Positions 6,398-14,621 are shown, numbered from the stretch's first letter. The stretch is 18,303 bases of DNA from an uncultured Spirochaetales bacterium (GCA_934271365.1 CAKQRI010000037.1:1-18303), one strand, 5' to 3'. Notes: generated by a model from the letters alone, not told the origin. Numbers and translations: made by a program.

Positions 6398-7739
6398 TCA
6401 GGACATGTGCCCACTTTTTAGATCTGATTCTGATAAATGAGAATATGAATTTAGCAATCTCTTCAAGACTCAGAGCAAGGTATATAAGATATAGAGGCAG
6501 AGCAAATACCTTTACGCCTAGGAATGCTACAGGAACTCCTACAAGATACACTCCGCTCATCTCTGCAATAGCTGCGTATTTGGTATCTCCTCCAGAACGG
6601 AGAATGCCAACCACAGATACCATAGTCAGAGCTCTGAAAGGCTGCGAGAAGCCTTTTGCTCTCAAGGACATTATTGCAGAATTCCTTACGGATTCACTTA
6701 CGTTGAACCATGCAGCAAAGAATGGTGCAAGTGCAAATTCAAGAAGACCCATTGCGAGTCCAGTGAGGAATGATAAGATCATCAGCTTCCTTGCCCATCT
6801 CTCTGCCTTTTCCTTTTCTCCTGCTCCTAGAACGTTGCCAAGCAGGATTGTAGTTCCGTTTCCTATACCAAGCATTGCAATGAAGAAGAAGTTGTCTATG
6901 CTATCTACTATATTGAAAGTTGCCAGTGCTTCTGTTCCGAGAAGTGAGAATGCAATCTTATATAATGTCATTCCAACAGCCCAGAATACCTCATTGAAGA
7001 GCACAGGCAGACTTGTCTTTGAGAAAGATGATAGGAATTCTTTATTCCATGTGAAATCTTCCCTGTTTCTGAATGCGAAGCACTCTCCTCCTTTTCTATA
7101 TGTCAGGAAGATGAGTAACAGTGCCTCGACTATCCTTGCTGCTGTTGTTGATATTGCACCGCCTGCAACTCCGAGTGCAGGGAATGGCCCGATGCCGAAA
7201 ATAAGTATATAGTTTCCTATTGCGTTCTGGGTAAGCGAAAACAGTGTGATGAACATCGGTGTCTTCGCTTTGCTTTCTGCTCTGAAGCCAATAGACAGCA
7301 CGGCTGTTATAGCTGCAAAAACATATGATGGTGCAACTATTCTAAGATATGTGATGCCTGGGGATAGCACAGCAGGATCTTTTGTGAAGAATGATAAGAT
7401 CAATTCTGGACATATATATGAGAATATTGCCATCAGAAGCGCTCCGGATATACATACGATCTCTCCAAATGCCATTGTGCGCTTCATTTTGCCATATTCA
7501 CCAGAACCATAGTATTGGGATAGGAATATTGAAGTTCCGCTTGCTATTCCAAAAAAGAACAGAGATATGAGGAAATATACCTGATTTGCAATGCCAACAG
7601 CTGCAAGCTGATCCTGCCCTAGCTGACCGATCATCAGTGTATCTACGAAAGAAAGAGATGAGGATATTAGATTCTGTAGCATAATAGGCAAGGCTATTAC
7701 CATAAGCCTTGACATCATCTGTCTGTTGTCCTGGTTCAT
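6384..7739 (-). CDS. MATE-family multidrug/metabolite exporter
   Basis: A 451-residue inner-membrane protein of the multidrug and toxic compound extrusion family (NorM/DinF-type), which exports organic cations or metabolites using a Na+ or H+ gradient. About twelve hydrophobic segments form two homologous halves. The first half begins 'LPIMLQNLISSSLSFVDTLMIGQLG', a typical MATE N-terminus, with 'AAVGIANQ' next. The second half starts near residue 240 with 'LPVLFNEVFWAVG'. It ends with a short basic tail. It is the first gene of the leftward cluster, divergent from the lipid kinase gene. The chosen ATG gives the expected N-terminus but has no Shine-Dalgarno; the next in-frame Met codons (8 and 9) have none either. 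The exported substrate cannot be told from sequence. Confidence 0.92.
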   Translation of the reverse strand: MNQDNRQMMSRLMVIALPIMLQNLISSSLSFVDTLMIGQLGQDQLAAVGIANQVYFLISLFFFGIASGTSIFLSQYYGSGEYGKMKRTMAFGEIVCISGALLMAIFSYICPELILSFFTKDPAVLSPGITYLRIVAPSYVFAAITAVLSIGFRAESKAKTPMFITLFSLTQNAIGNYILIFGIGPFPALGVAGGAISTTAARIVEALLLIFLTYRKGGECFAFRNREDFTWNKEFLSSFSKTSLPVLFNEVFWAVGMTLYKIAFSLLGTEALATFNIVDSIDNFFFIAMLGIGNGTTILLGNVLGAGEKEKAERWARKLMILSFLTGLAMGLLEFALAPFFAAWFNVSESVRNSAIMSLRAKGFSQPFRALTMVSVVGILRSGGDTKYAAIAEMSGVYLVGVPVAFLGVKVFALPLYLIYLALSLEEIAKFIFSFIRIRSKKWAHVLTDKA

Positions 7740-7747
7740 AGAGAAAT

Positions 7748-7776
7748 AGAGTATTTGCTTTATCGCTAACGTTCAA
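7748..7776 (-). promoter_or_regulatory. Candidate promoter for the MATE-nagA-pepD cluster
   Basis: On the minus strand there is TTGAAC (7776-7771), a 17-nt spacer and the weak -10 TACTCT (7753-7748), 8 nt before the MATE ATG. The -35 is reasonable and the -10 matches the consensus at only three positions. If used, the leader would be 0-2 nt long, in keeping with the lack of a Shine-Dalgarno there. Confidence 0.3.
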
Positions 7777-8000
7777 GGTCTATGCTTATGAAAGTCAAAT
7801 CATCAATATTGCTTTTTCCCCAACATTTTAGATGCCTTGTCTGATTGCGGCCATCATTGACTATGTTATTGGGCGTCTTCAATATCGAAAAAGTAGATTA
7901 CAATATTTCAGATGCTTTTTAATTATTATCTAAAAGGCAATTTATTTACATGTTTTTATGATTATCTCATGTTTGCAGGATATTTTTCTGGATTTATCAG

Positions 8001-8029
8001 TTGTTAAAAATGACTATATTATGGATAAT
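8001..8029 (+). promoter_or_regulatory. Candidate promoter for the lipid kinase gene
   Basis: TTGTTA (8001-8006), a 17-nt spacer and GATAAT (8024-8029) form a plausible sigma-70 type promoter. The predicted start near 8036 would leave a leader of only about ten bases that still carries AGGAG. Confidence 0.45.
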
Positions 8030-8046
8030 TTCCAAAGGAGCATACA

Positions 8047-8967
8047 ATGAACAGCGGAGATGTCCTTCTCATCATAAATCCTCATGCATCAAAGGGACAG
8101 GGGAAGAATAAAGCAAAGAAGCTAGGTGCATATTTCAAGAAGAAGCATACACATTGCATGATTGCTTATACATTAGGAGAAGGGCATGCGGAGAAGCTTG
8201 CAGCTGCAGGAGTTGCAAATGGATTTAAATGCATAGTCGCAGCTGGAGGTGATGGAACTGTCAATGAAGTGCTCAATGGAATAATGAAGTCAGGAAGCAA
8301 AGATGTGAAGATGGGCATTATTCCAATCGGCCGGGGCAATGATTTTGCATGGGCTGCAAGGATCCCCACAAATATCTATAAAGCGGCTGATCTGATAATA
8401 AAAGGCGTAGCAAGACCTTGTGATGTCGGTATCTGCCATGGGGATGGACAAGAAGAGGGAAAGTATTTTCTCAATGGCACTGGTTTCGGCTTTGAACCCA
8501 TGGTTAATTTCAGGGCTATGGGATATAAGCACCTGAATGGATTTCCTTCTTATATTGTAGCCTTTCTTTATTGTCTTAAGAATCCTCCAAAGGGCTATAA
8601 TGTGAGACTGATAACAGACGGAAGAGAGAACCAGATCAAGACTCAGCAGATTTCTGTTGCAAATGGAATAAGAATGGGTGGCGGCTTTAAGATGACACCG
8701 CTAGCAAAGCTTGATGATGGAAAGTTTGATGTGATGTATCCCAACAGTGTATATACAGGGCTGTCGCTTATAAGGCTGGCTATGAATTTCTTTAGAGGTG
8801 GGCAGGTCAGGGATAAGGTGAATTTCACCTATTTCAATGCAGAGAAAGTTGAGATTGAAGTCCAGTCCAAGGACATTCCAGTACATAGCGACGGCGAGGT
8901 GTTCACTTATGGAGGCGGCTGTTTTTCTCTTGAATTATTGCCATTTGCTCTTAGCTTGATATACTAA
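8047..8967 (+). CDS. Diacylglycerol/lipid kinase-family protein (YegS/DagK_cat type)
   Basis: A 306-residue member of the diacylglycerol kinase catalytic-domain family (DgkB/YegS/BmrU), which phosphorylates diacylglycerol or related lipids on the cytoplasmic face of the membrane. The N-terminal 'LLIINPHASKGQGK' is the conserved opening strand. 'GGDGTVNEVLNG' (about 67-78) is the nucleotide-binding GGDGT motif, and 'PIGRGNDFA' (about 93-101) is the family's GTxND-type motif with Gly-Asn-Asp kept. The C-terminal part has 'PLAKLDDGKFDVMY' and 'HSDGEVF', also typical of this fold. There is no membrane segment. A clear AAAGGAG (8034-8040) sits 6 nt before the ATG. It stands alone: divergent from MATE, and the next gene has its own promoter. 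Which lipid is used is unknown. Confidence 0.9.
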   Translation: MNSGDVLLIINPHASKGQGKNKAKKLGAYFKKKHTHCMIAYTLGEGHAEKLAAAGVANGFKCIVAAGGDGTVNEVLNGIMKSGSKDVKMGIIPIGRGNDFAWAARIPTNIYKAADLIIKGVARPCDVGICHGDGQEEGKYFLNGTGFGFEPMVNFRAMGYKHLNGFPSYIVAFLYCLKNPPKGYNVRLITDGRENQIKTQQISVANGIRMGGGFKMTPLAKLDDGKFDVMYPNSVYTGLSLIRLAMNFFRGGQVRDKVNFTYFNAEKVEIEVQSKDIPVHSDGEVFTYGGGCFSLELLPFALSLIY

Positions 8968-9036
8968 GTGTCTGAAAAATAATAAAGATTATATAATTCC
9001 TTTTAAGATAAAGCTAATGTCATTTTAAAAATTTAT

Positions 9037-9065
9037 TTGACAACCTTTTTGTACTAAGGTAATAT
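9037..9065 (+). promoter_or_regulatory. Strong sigma-70 type promoter of the glycosidase gene
   Basis: A perfect TTGACA (9037-9042) is followed by a 17-nt spacer and TAATAT (9060-9065). The predicted start near 9072 gives a leader of about 53 nt ending in a Shine-Dalgarno, so this gene is likely transcribed independently of the lipid kinase. Confidence 0.7.
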
Positions 9066-9081
9066 GTAAAATGCGATTTAA

Positions 9082-9105
9082 GGCAAAAAATTCGTGTTTT
9101 TTGTC
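9082..9105 (+). promoter_or_regulatory. A-U rich hairpin in the glycosidase mRNA leader
   Basis: GGCAAAAAA (9082-9090) can pair with TTTTTTGTC (9097-9105) around the 6-nt loop TTCGTG, with one G-U pair. It lies between the promoter and the GGAG Shine-Dalgarno at 9115-9118 and is followed by TCTTTT. It could stabilise the mRNA or act as a weak attenuator. It matches no riboswitch class I know. Confidence 0.35.
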
Positions 9106-9124
9106 TCTTTTAACGGAGTAAAAC

Positions 9125-10552
9125 GTGGTAAAAGATTTAGTTCCCCGCATCCATTTTTATGATCAGGATTTTGTTGATATGTATGACAGAACCTGGGTAT
9201 GGCTTGATGAGGTCTGGCATCAGGGGGACAAAGATGGTTTATTCCCAGAAGGTTATTACACATATCAGGATTCTGATGTAATCAATCTTTTTGATACATC
9301 ACTCTCTTCGCTTTTCCTTGTTTACAGCAACCAGAGCTATGGACCGTATTCCATGGTTGATTTCTTCTATTCTGTACAGGATAAAGAAAGCGGAATGATC
9401 GCAGAGCAGTATAATATCAATACAAAGACTCCTGTTTTTGCTGAAGATAATCCTTTAGGAGTATCTTTGCCTCTTCTTCCTTATGTTGAATTTGCATTCT
9501 ACCATAAGATAGGAAATAAGAAGAGGCTGAAGGAAGTTGTTCCAAATCTTGAGCTGTATTATCAGTGGCTTCAGAAGAACTTCCAGATGTCTAATGGCTT
9601 ATATAAAGTTCCATATGCTGCAACACATTTAGGCAATCTCCCTCGTGAGGGTGCTGCATATACAGTAGATTTTAACAGTGCAGTAGCTATATTTGCTCTT
9701 TATATGTCATATATTGGTGATATTCTCAATGATAAAGAGCTGTCTTTCAGATACAAGAGAATATATTTCTCCCTGAAGACAAGAATCAATTCAATGATGT
9801 GGGATTCTGAGACTCTCTTCTATTATGATCTTGATGATGATGAGAATATCATAAAGAACAAGCATATCGGAGCATTCTGGACTCTTCTTGCAGAGATTCC
9901 TAATGATGAGTATGCCTCATTCCTGATTGATGAGCTGAAAGATGATAAGGAATTCGGAACAGAGAATCCATTCCCAACACTTCCAGTCTCTTCTCCTTAT
10001 TTCTCAGAGAATGGAAATGGCTATCAAGGCGGAGTTGTTCCTTTCTGCACTTTCATGGTTGTAAAGGGACTTATGAATTACAATTCGTTCATCTTTGCAA
10101 GAGAGTGTGTAATACGTCATATGTACTTCATTCTCGATACACTTCATCCGGATTCAGACAAGCAGGGTGATGCCTGGGAAATCTACAGACCTATGACTGA
10201 AGGTCCGTCTCTATGTCCTGTTGAAGGACCAGAGAACAGTAAATGCTACCTTCCTATGCTTGGTCTTGTTACAATCTCTCTTGTAATTGAGAATATCATA
10301 GGACTTGATATCTCGCTTCCAAGGAAGACCGTCTACTGGACTATGCAGAATCTTGAAGCAATGGGAATCGAGGAGCTTTCACTAAAGAAGAATAACATAA
10401 CAATTCTTTCGAATAAGAATACCAGAGGATGGGAAATACGTCTTGAGAGTGAGAAGCTTTACTATTTCACAATACATATCCTTGATGAGGATAAGAAGAA
10501 GACACTTCCTATTCCTTCAGGAAAATGCTCAATGCTTATAGATAAGCTATGA
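9125..10552 (+). CDS. Cytosolic MGH1/GH63-like (alpha/alpha)6-barrel glycosidase
   Basis: A 475-residue protein resembling the MGH1-type / GH63 / trehalase group (clan GH-G) of inverting glycosidases. The pattern 'MWDSETLFYYDLDDD', then 'IGAFWTLLAEIPNDEYA', 'FPTLPVSSPYFSENGNGYQGGVVPF' and 'GDAWEIYRP' corresponds to the order in MGH-type enzymes (WDee..fyD, PLlAgia, PSls..dp.Y...YwrGpvW, yEyYdp). The Glu of 'WEIY' is the likely catalytic-base equivalent. The usual YWRGPxW is degenerate here (GYQGGVVPF), so the substrate may differ from mannosylglycerate, trehalose or glucosidase-type substrates. There is no signal peptide, so the enzyme should act inside the cell. The start is GTG, chosen because GGAG (9115-9118) lies 6 nt upstream and a strong promoter precedes it. 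It is monocistronic, ending at its own terminator. Confidence 0.75.
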   Translation: MVKDLVPRIHFYDQDFVDMYDRTWVWLDEVWHQGDKDGLFPEGYYTYQDSDVINLFDTSLSSLFLVYSNQSYGPYSMVDFFYSVQDKESGMIAEQYNINTKTPVFAEDNPLGVSLPLLPYVEFAFYHKIGNKKRLKEVVPNLELYYQWLQKNFQMSNGLYKVPYAATHLGNLPREGAAYTVDFNSAVAIFALYMSYIGDILNDKELSFRYKRIYFSLKTRINSMMWDSETLFYYDLDDDENIIKNKHIGAFWTLLAEIPNDEYASFLIDELKDDKEFGTENPFPTLPVSSPYFSENGNGYQGGVVPFCTFMVVKGLMNYNSFIFARECVIRHMYFILDTLHPDSDKQGDAWEIYRPMTEGPSLCPVEGPENSKCYLPMLGLVTISLVIENIIGLDISLPRKTVYWTMQNLEAMGIEELSLKKNNITILSNKNTRGWEIRLESEKLYYFTIHILDEDKKKTLPIPSGKCSMLIDKL

Positions 10553-10560
10553 TATATAGA

Positions 10561-10587
10561 GCCTCAGCCATGCTGGGGCTTTTCCTT
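10561..10587 (+). terminator. Intrinsic terminator after the glycosidase gene
   Basis: GCCTCAGC (10561-10568) pairs with GCTGGGGC (10572-10579) with one T-G pair and a 3-nt loop, followed at once by TTTTCCTTT. It starts 8 nt after the stop codon and is a classic Rho-independent terminator. Confidence 0.9.
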
Positions 10588-10591
10588 TATA

Positions 10592-10620
10592 TGGATACTT
10601 ATTCGTCTCTGCTCTATAAT
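10592..10620 (+). promoter_or_regulatory. Promoter abutting the S10 peptidase start codon
   Basis: TGGATA (10592-10597), a 17-nt spacer and a perfect TATAAT (10615-10620) lie just after the upstream terminator. Seven nucleotides separate the hexamer from the ATG at 10628, so transcription should start on or one base before the ATG. No Shine-Dalgarno is present. Confidence 0.5.
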
Positions 10621-10627
10621 ATGCAGC

Positions 10628-12076
10628 ATGTTCAATATGGAAGAATTCAGGCCAAGGCGATTTGAAGGCCATGGCAACGTTGTTATAAATAATGAATCAA
10701 TCAGCTTTCATTCAATAAGCGAAGATAACGTATTATATAGTGAGGATGGGCATCCAATAGCCACTATATTCTCTTTCTCATATTGCCGTGATGATGCAGA
10801 AGATAAGTCAAAGCGGCCTGTTATCTTTGCTTTCAATGGTGGTCCAGGGTCTTCAAGCTGCATGCTGCATGCAGGCTTTCTGGGGCCAATGAGAATGACA
10901 TTCAGAGATGATGTCAATGATGTGGATTCACTCCCGCCTTATGATGTCCAGAACAATCCGGAGAGCCTTTTAGATATAGCAGATATCGTTCTTGTTGATC
11001 CTGTTGCTACAGGCTTCGGCCTCCTTCTTGACCAGTCATATTCCAGAAGTTTCTTCGGAATAAAAGAAGATGCTGAGGCTTTCCTTAATTTCGTTCAGAT
11101 CTGGCTTCAGCGATATGGTAGGTGGAATAGCCCCAAATACATAATAGGAGAGAGCTACGGCTGTACGAGGGCCGCAATGGCGGCAGAGCTGGCAACAGGT
11201 CCGGGGACTGACCGATGCTATGATTTCTCATTTGATGGCATAGTATTTATTGGAAATACTGTTACTACGGGACAGTATTTTGGCAGGGAAGTTCCCGTTG
11301 AGAAAGCGGTTCTGGGATTCCCGACCTATGCTGCTATAAACTGGTATCATAATACAGATCATTCTATACCTCTTAAGAAATGGGTTAAGGATGCTAAGGA
11401 ATTTGCAGAGAATGAATATCTCTCTGCGCTTTTCAAGGGAGCACGCCTAAAAGGTGATGCGAGAAAGAGCATTAAGAATGCTGTCAGTTATTTCACAGGA
11501 GTCTCCGATGTATATCTTGAAAGCCATAATCTCCGAATTGACAGCTATTCTGTGAAGAATGAAGTGCTGAGAGAGAGGCATCTTGCTGTCTCTCGCCTTG
11601 ATGGGCGTATTACAAGACCTCTTTATTCATCTCCATATGAAGAGATTGAATATGGAATGACAAGCGATGCAGCAAGAGGTAAATACAATTCAGTATTCCT
11701 TGGCTCTCTTATAGGAGGGCTTTTCCCAGTACTTGGGATACATGGATTTGAGCGTCCATACAGATCTGCAATAAAGATTTCGAAAGTATGGAACAAAGAT
11801 ACAGAGCTTACTGGTGCAGAATGCCTTAGAAATGCAATGAAGAGAGCTCCTGGCCTCAGGATTTTCTTTGCAAATGGATATTATGATCTTACAACGGAGA
11901 TTGGCATTGCATACTACATGCTGGATCATGCTGATCTTCCAATGGATAGGGTAGTGCTGAAAGGATATCCTTCTGGCCATATGATATATCTAGGCGATGA
12001 TAATATTGCAGCGCTTTCAGATGATGTAAGATCTTTCATCTTTAAGGAAACGATAAAGGATAGCGAAGAGCTGTAA
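10628..12076 (+). CDS. Serine carboxypeptidase, family S10, without signal peptide
   Basis: A 482-residue alpha/beta-hydrolase of peptidase family S10, which removes C-terminal residues from peptides. The family motifs are complete: 'NGGPGSSS' (70-77) forms the oxyanion region, 'IIGESYG' carries the nucleophile Ser176, 'ANGYYDLTTE' the Asp420, and 'SGHMIY' the His451. Length is typical for bacterial S10 proteins. Most characterised family members are secreted or lysosomal, but the N-terminus here (MFNMEEFRPRRFEG) is charged and has no signal peptide or lipobox, so a cytosolic location is inferred. It directly precedes the dpp transporter genes (82-nt gap, no terminator seen), suggesting it trims imported peptides. 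The ATG has no Shine-Dalgarno; the -10 hexamer is 7 nt upstream. The alternative start Met4 has none either. Confidence 0.9.
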   Translation: MFNMEEFRPRRFEGHGNVVINNESISFHSISEDNVLYSEDGHPIATIFSFSYCRDDAEDKSKRPVIFAFNGGPGSSSCMLHAGFLGPMRMTFRDDVNDVDSLPPYDVQNNPESLLDIADIVLVDPVATGFGLLLDQSYSRSFFGIKEDAEAFLNFVQIWLQRYGRWNSPKYIIGESYGCTRAAMAAELATGPGTDRCYDFSFDGIVFIGNTVTTGQYFGREVPVEKAVLGFPTYAAINWYHNTDHSIPLKKWVKDAKEFAENEYLSALFKGARLKGDARKSIKNAVSYFTGVSDVYLESHNLRIDSYSVKNEVLRERHLAVSRLDGRITRPLYSSPYEEIEYGMTSDAARGKYNSVFLGSLIGGLFPVLGIHGFERPYRSAIKISKVWNKDTELTGAECLRNAMKRAPGLRIFFANGYYDLTTEIGIAYYMLDHADLPMDRVVLKGYPSGHMIYLGDDNIAALSDDVRSFIFKETIKDSEEL

Positions 12077-12158
12077 GTTTAAGAATCTGTAAATTCTCTG
12101 CGATTTATGGAATTATCTTTTTATTTATGTGAGAATATCTTGAGAAAGGATAGATGTT

Positions 12159-13655
12159 TTGAAAAATAAGATTTTTTTTACTGCTTTGATGCTGGCTTCT
12201 CTGTTTATGCTCCTTTCCTGTAAAGGTAAGGAAAATGCTGAAAATGAATCAAAGAAAGATATAATCGTTATGGCTATTCCGGTTGATCCTGATGGCCTAG
12301 ACCCTCATGCTACGGCCAGTGCCAGCACATTCCAGATTACGAATAATATTTATGAGACGCTTATAAGCGTTGATAAGAATGGAAATCTTGTGCCAGCACT
12401 TGCAGATAGCTGGGCTGTCAGTGAGGATGGACTTTCAATTAGATTCCACTTGAGAGATGATGCTTTCTTCTCTAATGGAAAGAGATGTGATTCTGAAGCT
12501 GTGATAGCTTCATTTGAGCGTCTAAAGAGCGATAAGGGAATCAGAGGAAAGGATTATGCTTTCATTTCATCTATGGAAGCTGATGGAGATGATGTAATAT
12601 TCCATTTTGACACTCTCGATGTAGCTGCGCTCTCTTCTTTTGCCTATGCTTGGTCAGCTGTCGTTGATGCATCATCTGATAATCTCAAAAGCAATCCAAT
12701 CGGAACTGGTCCATATAAGCTTGCTTCATGGATTCCTCAGCAAGCCCTGACTCTGGAGAGAAATGAGTATTATAAAGGCGAAGTGAAGAATGATGGGGTA
12801 AGGTTTGTTGTGATGCCAGATCTTACTGCAGAGATCACTGCATTGGAGAGAGGAGAGGTTGATCTCATTCTCATTACAGGAGATCTCTCTTCTGCTGTTG
12901 AAGATAAGGGCTTTAAGATTCTTGCAGAGGCAGGCAATGGGCTTCAGCTTATGGCTATGAATCTTGCCAATCCTGCTCTCTCTGATATAAGAGTCAGACA
13001 GGCAATAAATTATGCGGTCAATAAAGATGAGCTCATAGATGCTGTATGGTGGGGCTATGGAGAGAAGATAGGCTCTCATTATCCTGTTGTTCTGAAAGAA
13101 TATATCGATCTATCTGATACATATGGATATGATGTAGATAAGGCCAGATTGCTTCTGAAGGAAGCTGGTTATGACAATTCCCTTGAGCTTAAGATGTATC
13201 TTCCTAAGAATTATCAGGAATATGTCAATGCAGGTCTTGTTATTGCTGCATCTCTTGAAAAGATCGGAATCAAAGTCGATGTGAATATCGTAGAGTGGGC
13301 TTATTGGCTCAGCGAGGTATATTCAGGACGTAATTACGATCTCACTGTTGTCGGACATACAGGACGTCTTGATCCATATGCGCTTCTTGTTAAGTATCAG
13401 TCAGATGGCAAGGAGAACTATTTCAATTATGGAAATGAAAGAGTGGATGAGCTTCTCAGTCTCTATAAGACAGAGCTTGATGAGAACAAGAGAACTGAGT
13501 ATGTGAAGGAGATACAGAGAATACTTGCATATGATGTTCCAGCTTTATATATCCAGGATCCTATCCAGATTTATGTTACAAAGCCTGAGATTGAGGGCTT
13601 TGCATCATACCCGATAAATATCTATCAGATGAAGGACGTTTATCGTATAAAATAG
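12159..13655 (+). CDS. dppA: Peptide ABC transporter substrate-binding lipoprotein (SBP family 5)
   Basis: A 498-residue extracytoplasmic solute-binding protein of family 5 (DppA/OppA/NikA), which captures di- or oligopeptides and hands them to the permease. The signal peptide ends in the lipobox 'LLSC' with Cys21 as the lipid anchor. The mature protein shows the family hallmarks: 'DPDGLDPHATASAS', 'IYETLISVDKNGNLVPALADSWAVSEDG', 'FHLRDDAFFSNGKR', 'NPIGTGPYKLASW', and 'DIRVRQAINYAVNKDELI'. The start is TTG at 12159, chosen because AAAGGA (12145-12150) lies 8 nt upstream and it gives the full signal peptide. An ATG at 12154 is out of frame and stops after two codons. No clear promoter of its own is visible. 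Opp or another family-5 ligand specificity cannot be excluded. Confidence 0.92.
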   Translation: MKNKIFFTALMLASLFMLLSCKGKENAENESKKDIIVMAIPVDPDGLDPHATASASTFQITNNIYETLISVDKNGNLVPALADSWAVSEDGLSIRFHLRDDAFFSNGKRCDSEAVIASFERLKSDKGIRGKDYAFISSMEADGDDVIFHFDTLDVAALSSFAYAWSAVVDASSDNLKSNPIGTGPYKLASWIPQQALTLERNEYYKGEVKNDGVRFVVMPDLTAEITALERGEVDLILITGDLSSAVEDKGFKILAEAGNGLQLMAMNLANPALSDIRVRQAINYAVNKDELIDAVWWGYGEKIGSHYPVVLKEYIDLSDTYGYDVDKARLLLKEAGYDNSLELKMYLPKNYQEYVNAGLVIAASLEKIGIKVDVNIVEWAYWLSEVYSGRNYDLTVVGHTGRLDPYALLVKYQSDGKENYFNYGNERVDELLSLYKTELDENKRTEYVKEIQRILAYDVPALYIQDPIQIYVTKPEIEGFASYPINIYQMKDVYRIK

Positions 13656-13661
13656 TATCAG

Positions 13662-14621
13662 ATGATCAGGTATATACTAAAAAGACTGCTAAGCGCTGTC
13701 GCTGTGCTTTTCTTTGTATCTTTAATTACTTTTATTGCTTTAGAGCTTATTCCAGGAGATCAGGCAACAATATCATTGGGGCTTGATGCAACTGCGGAGA
13801 GCCTAGATGCAATAAGATCATCTATGGGCCTTGATAGACCTTTGTATATCCGGTATTTCGAATGGCTCTTCAGAGCTCTTGCTTTTGATTTCGGAACATC
13901 CTCAATATATGGAGGAGATGTTATTTCGCTTATCATTGCGAGGCTTCCCGTTACATTCTCTATAACGCTTTTATCAATGCTGATTGCATCTCTTGTATCT
14001 TTCATTCTGGGGCTTACCGCTTCTATAAAGAGAGGAAAGCCCGCAGATGGACTGATCAGAACAGCAGTGCTTGTTATATCATCTCTTCCTTCATTCTGGA
14101 TTTCACTTCTGGCTCTTATACTATTCTGCGGTAAGCTTGGCTGGTTTCCTGTCAATGGATATACATCCCCATCTAGCAGCTTTTCTGAATTCCTCAGGAG
14201 CATAACGCTTCCATCCATCATACTTGCGCTTGGAGAGCTTGGACTGATGACGAGAATGTTCCGGTCTTCCATTGTAAAGACCCTCAGGGAAGATTATATG
14301 CTGTCTCCTAAAATAAAGGGGCTTTCAAGATATAGGACATTTATCCATTATGCTGGCCGAAGTGCTGTTATTGCCCCGATTACTGTAATAGGCAGTCAGG
14401 CTGCGAAGCTGTTTGGCGGAACTGCGATTGTTGAGACAGTATTCTCTCTGCCAGGAATAGGCCGTCTGCTTCTTGTTTCTGTAGAACAGAGGGATATAGC
14501 CATGCTTCAGGGCATTGTCATATTCATTACAACGATGGTTGTCCTGATGAACTTCATCACGGATATCGCCGTCGCTGCTGCAGATCCCCTAATCAGACGG
14601 GGAAAAGGGGATCTAAGATGA
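13662..14621 (+). CDS. dppB: Peptide ABC transporter permease subunit 1
   Basis: A 319-residue inner-membrane permease of the DppB/OppB type. The first membrane segment (about 9-30) is followed by a large extracytoplasmic loop with 'LGLDATAESLDAIRSSMGLD' and 'FDFGTSSIYGG', as usual for this subunit. Five further hydrophobic segments follow. The cytoplasmic EAA-type coupling loop that contacts the ATPases is around 'YMLSPKIKGLSRYRTFIHYAGRSA' (about 210-233), and 'GGTAIVETVFSLPGIGRLL' is a highly conserved segment after it. It starts 6 nt after dppA with only a weak ribosome site, and overlaps dppC by 4 nt (ATGA), so it is clearly part of the dpp operon. Confidence 0.93.
   Translation: MIRYILKRLLSAVAVLFFVSLITFIALELIPGDQATISLGLDATAESLDAIRSSMGLDRPLYIRYFEWLFRALAFDFGTSSIYGGDVISLIIARLPVTFSITLLSMLIASLVSFILGLTASIKRGKPADGLIRTAVLVISSLPSFWISLLALILFCGKLGWFPVNGYTSPSSSFSEFLRSITLPSIILALGELGLMTRMFRSSIVKTLREDYMLSPKIKGLSRYRTFIHYAGRSAVIAPITVIGSQAAKLFGGTAIVETVFSLPGIGRLLLVSVEQRDIAMLQGIVIFITTMVVLMNFITDIAVAAADPLIRRGKGDLR

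Larger units (their letters stand above)
7740..8046. other. Divergent intergenic region between MATE and lipid kinase genes
   Basis: This 307-nt AT-rich stretch has no credible coding frame. It holds a possible leftward promoter near its left end and a rightward promoter plus Shine-Dalgarno near its right end. In between, a loose direct repeat (TTTTAGATGCCTT and TTTCAGATGCTTT, about 90 nt apart) and three CAATAT words are visible, but they are not strong enough to call operators. No riboswitch or small RNA gene was recognised. Confidence 0.6.

Noticed and set aside
6391..7212. Long open frame of 273 codons on the + strand, antisense to the MATE gene
   Set aside because: It has no ribosome site and a composition expected from the opposite strand's codon bias; the MATE protein in the same DNA is clearly real.
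7740..8046. Possible riboswitch, small RNA or operator in the divergent region
   Set aside because: Only loose repeats are visible; nothing matches a known class or forms a strong structure.
8988..8997. Perfect 10-bp palindrome ATTATATAAT after the lipid kinase gene
   Set aside because: Too short and too AT-rich to be called an operator or terminator in this background.
12154..12162. ATG just before the dppA start
   Set aside because: It reads Met-Phe-stop and is out of frame. A leader mini-ORF is possible but unsupported.
13760..14272. Minus-strand open frame of 170 codons within dppB
   Set aside because: dppB is a certain gene on the + strand; the antisense frame shows no motif and no start signal.
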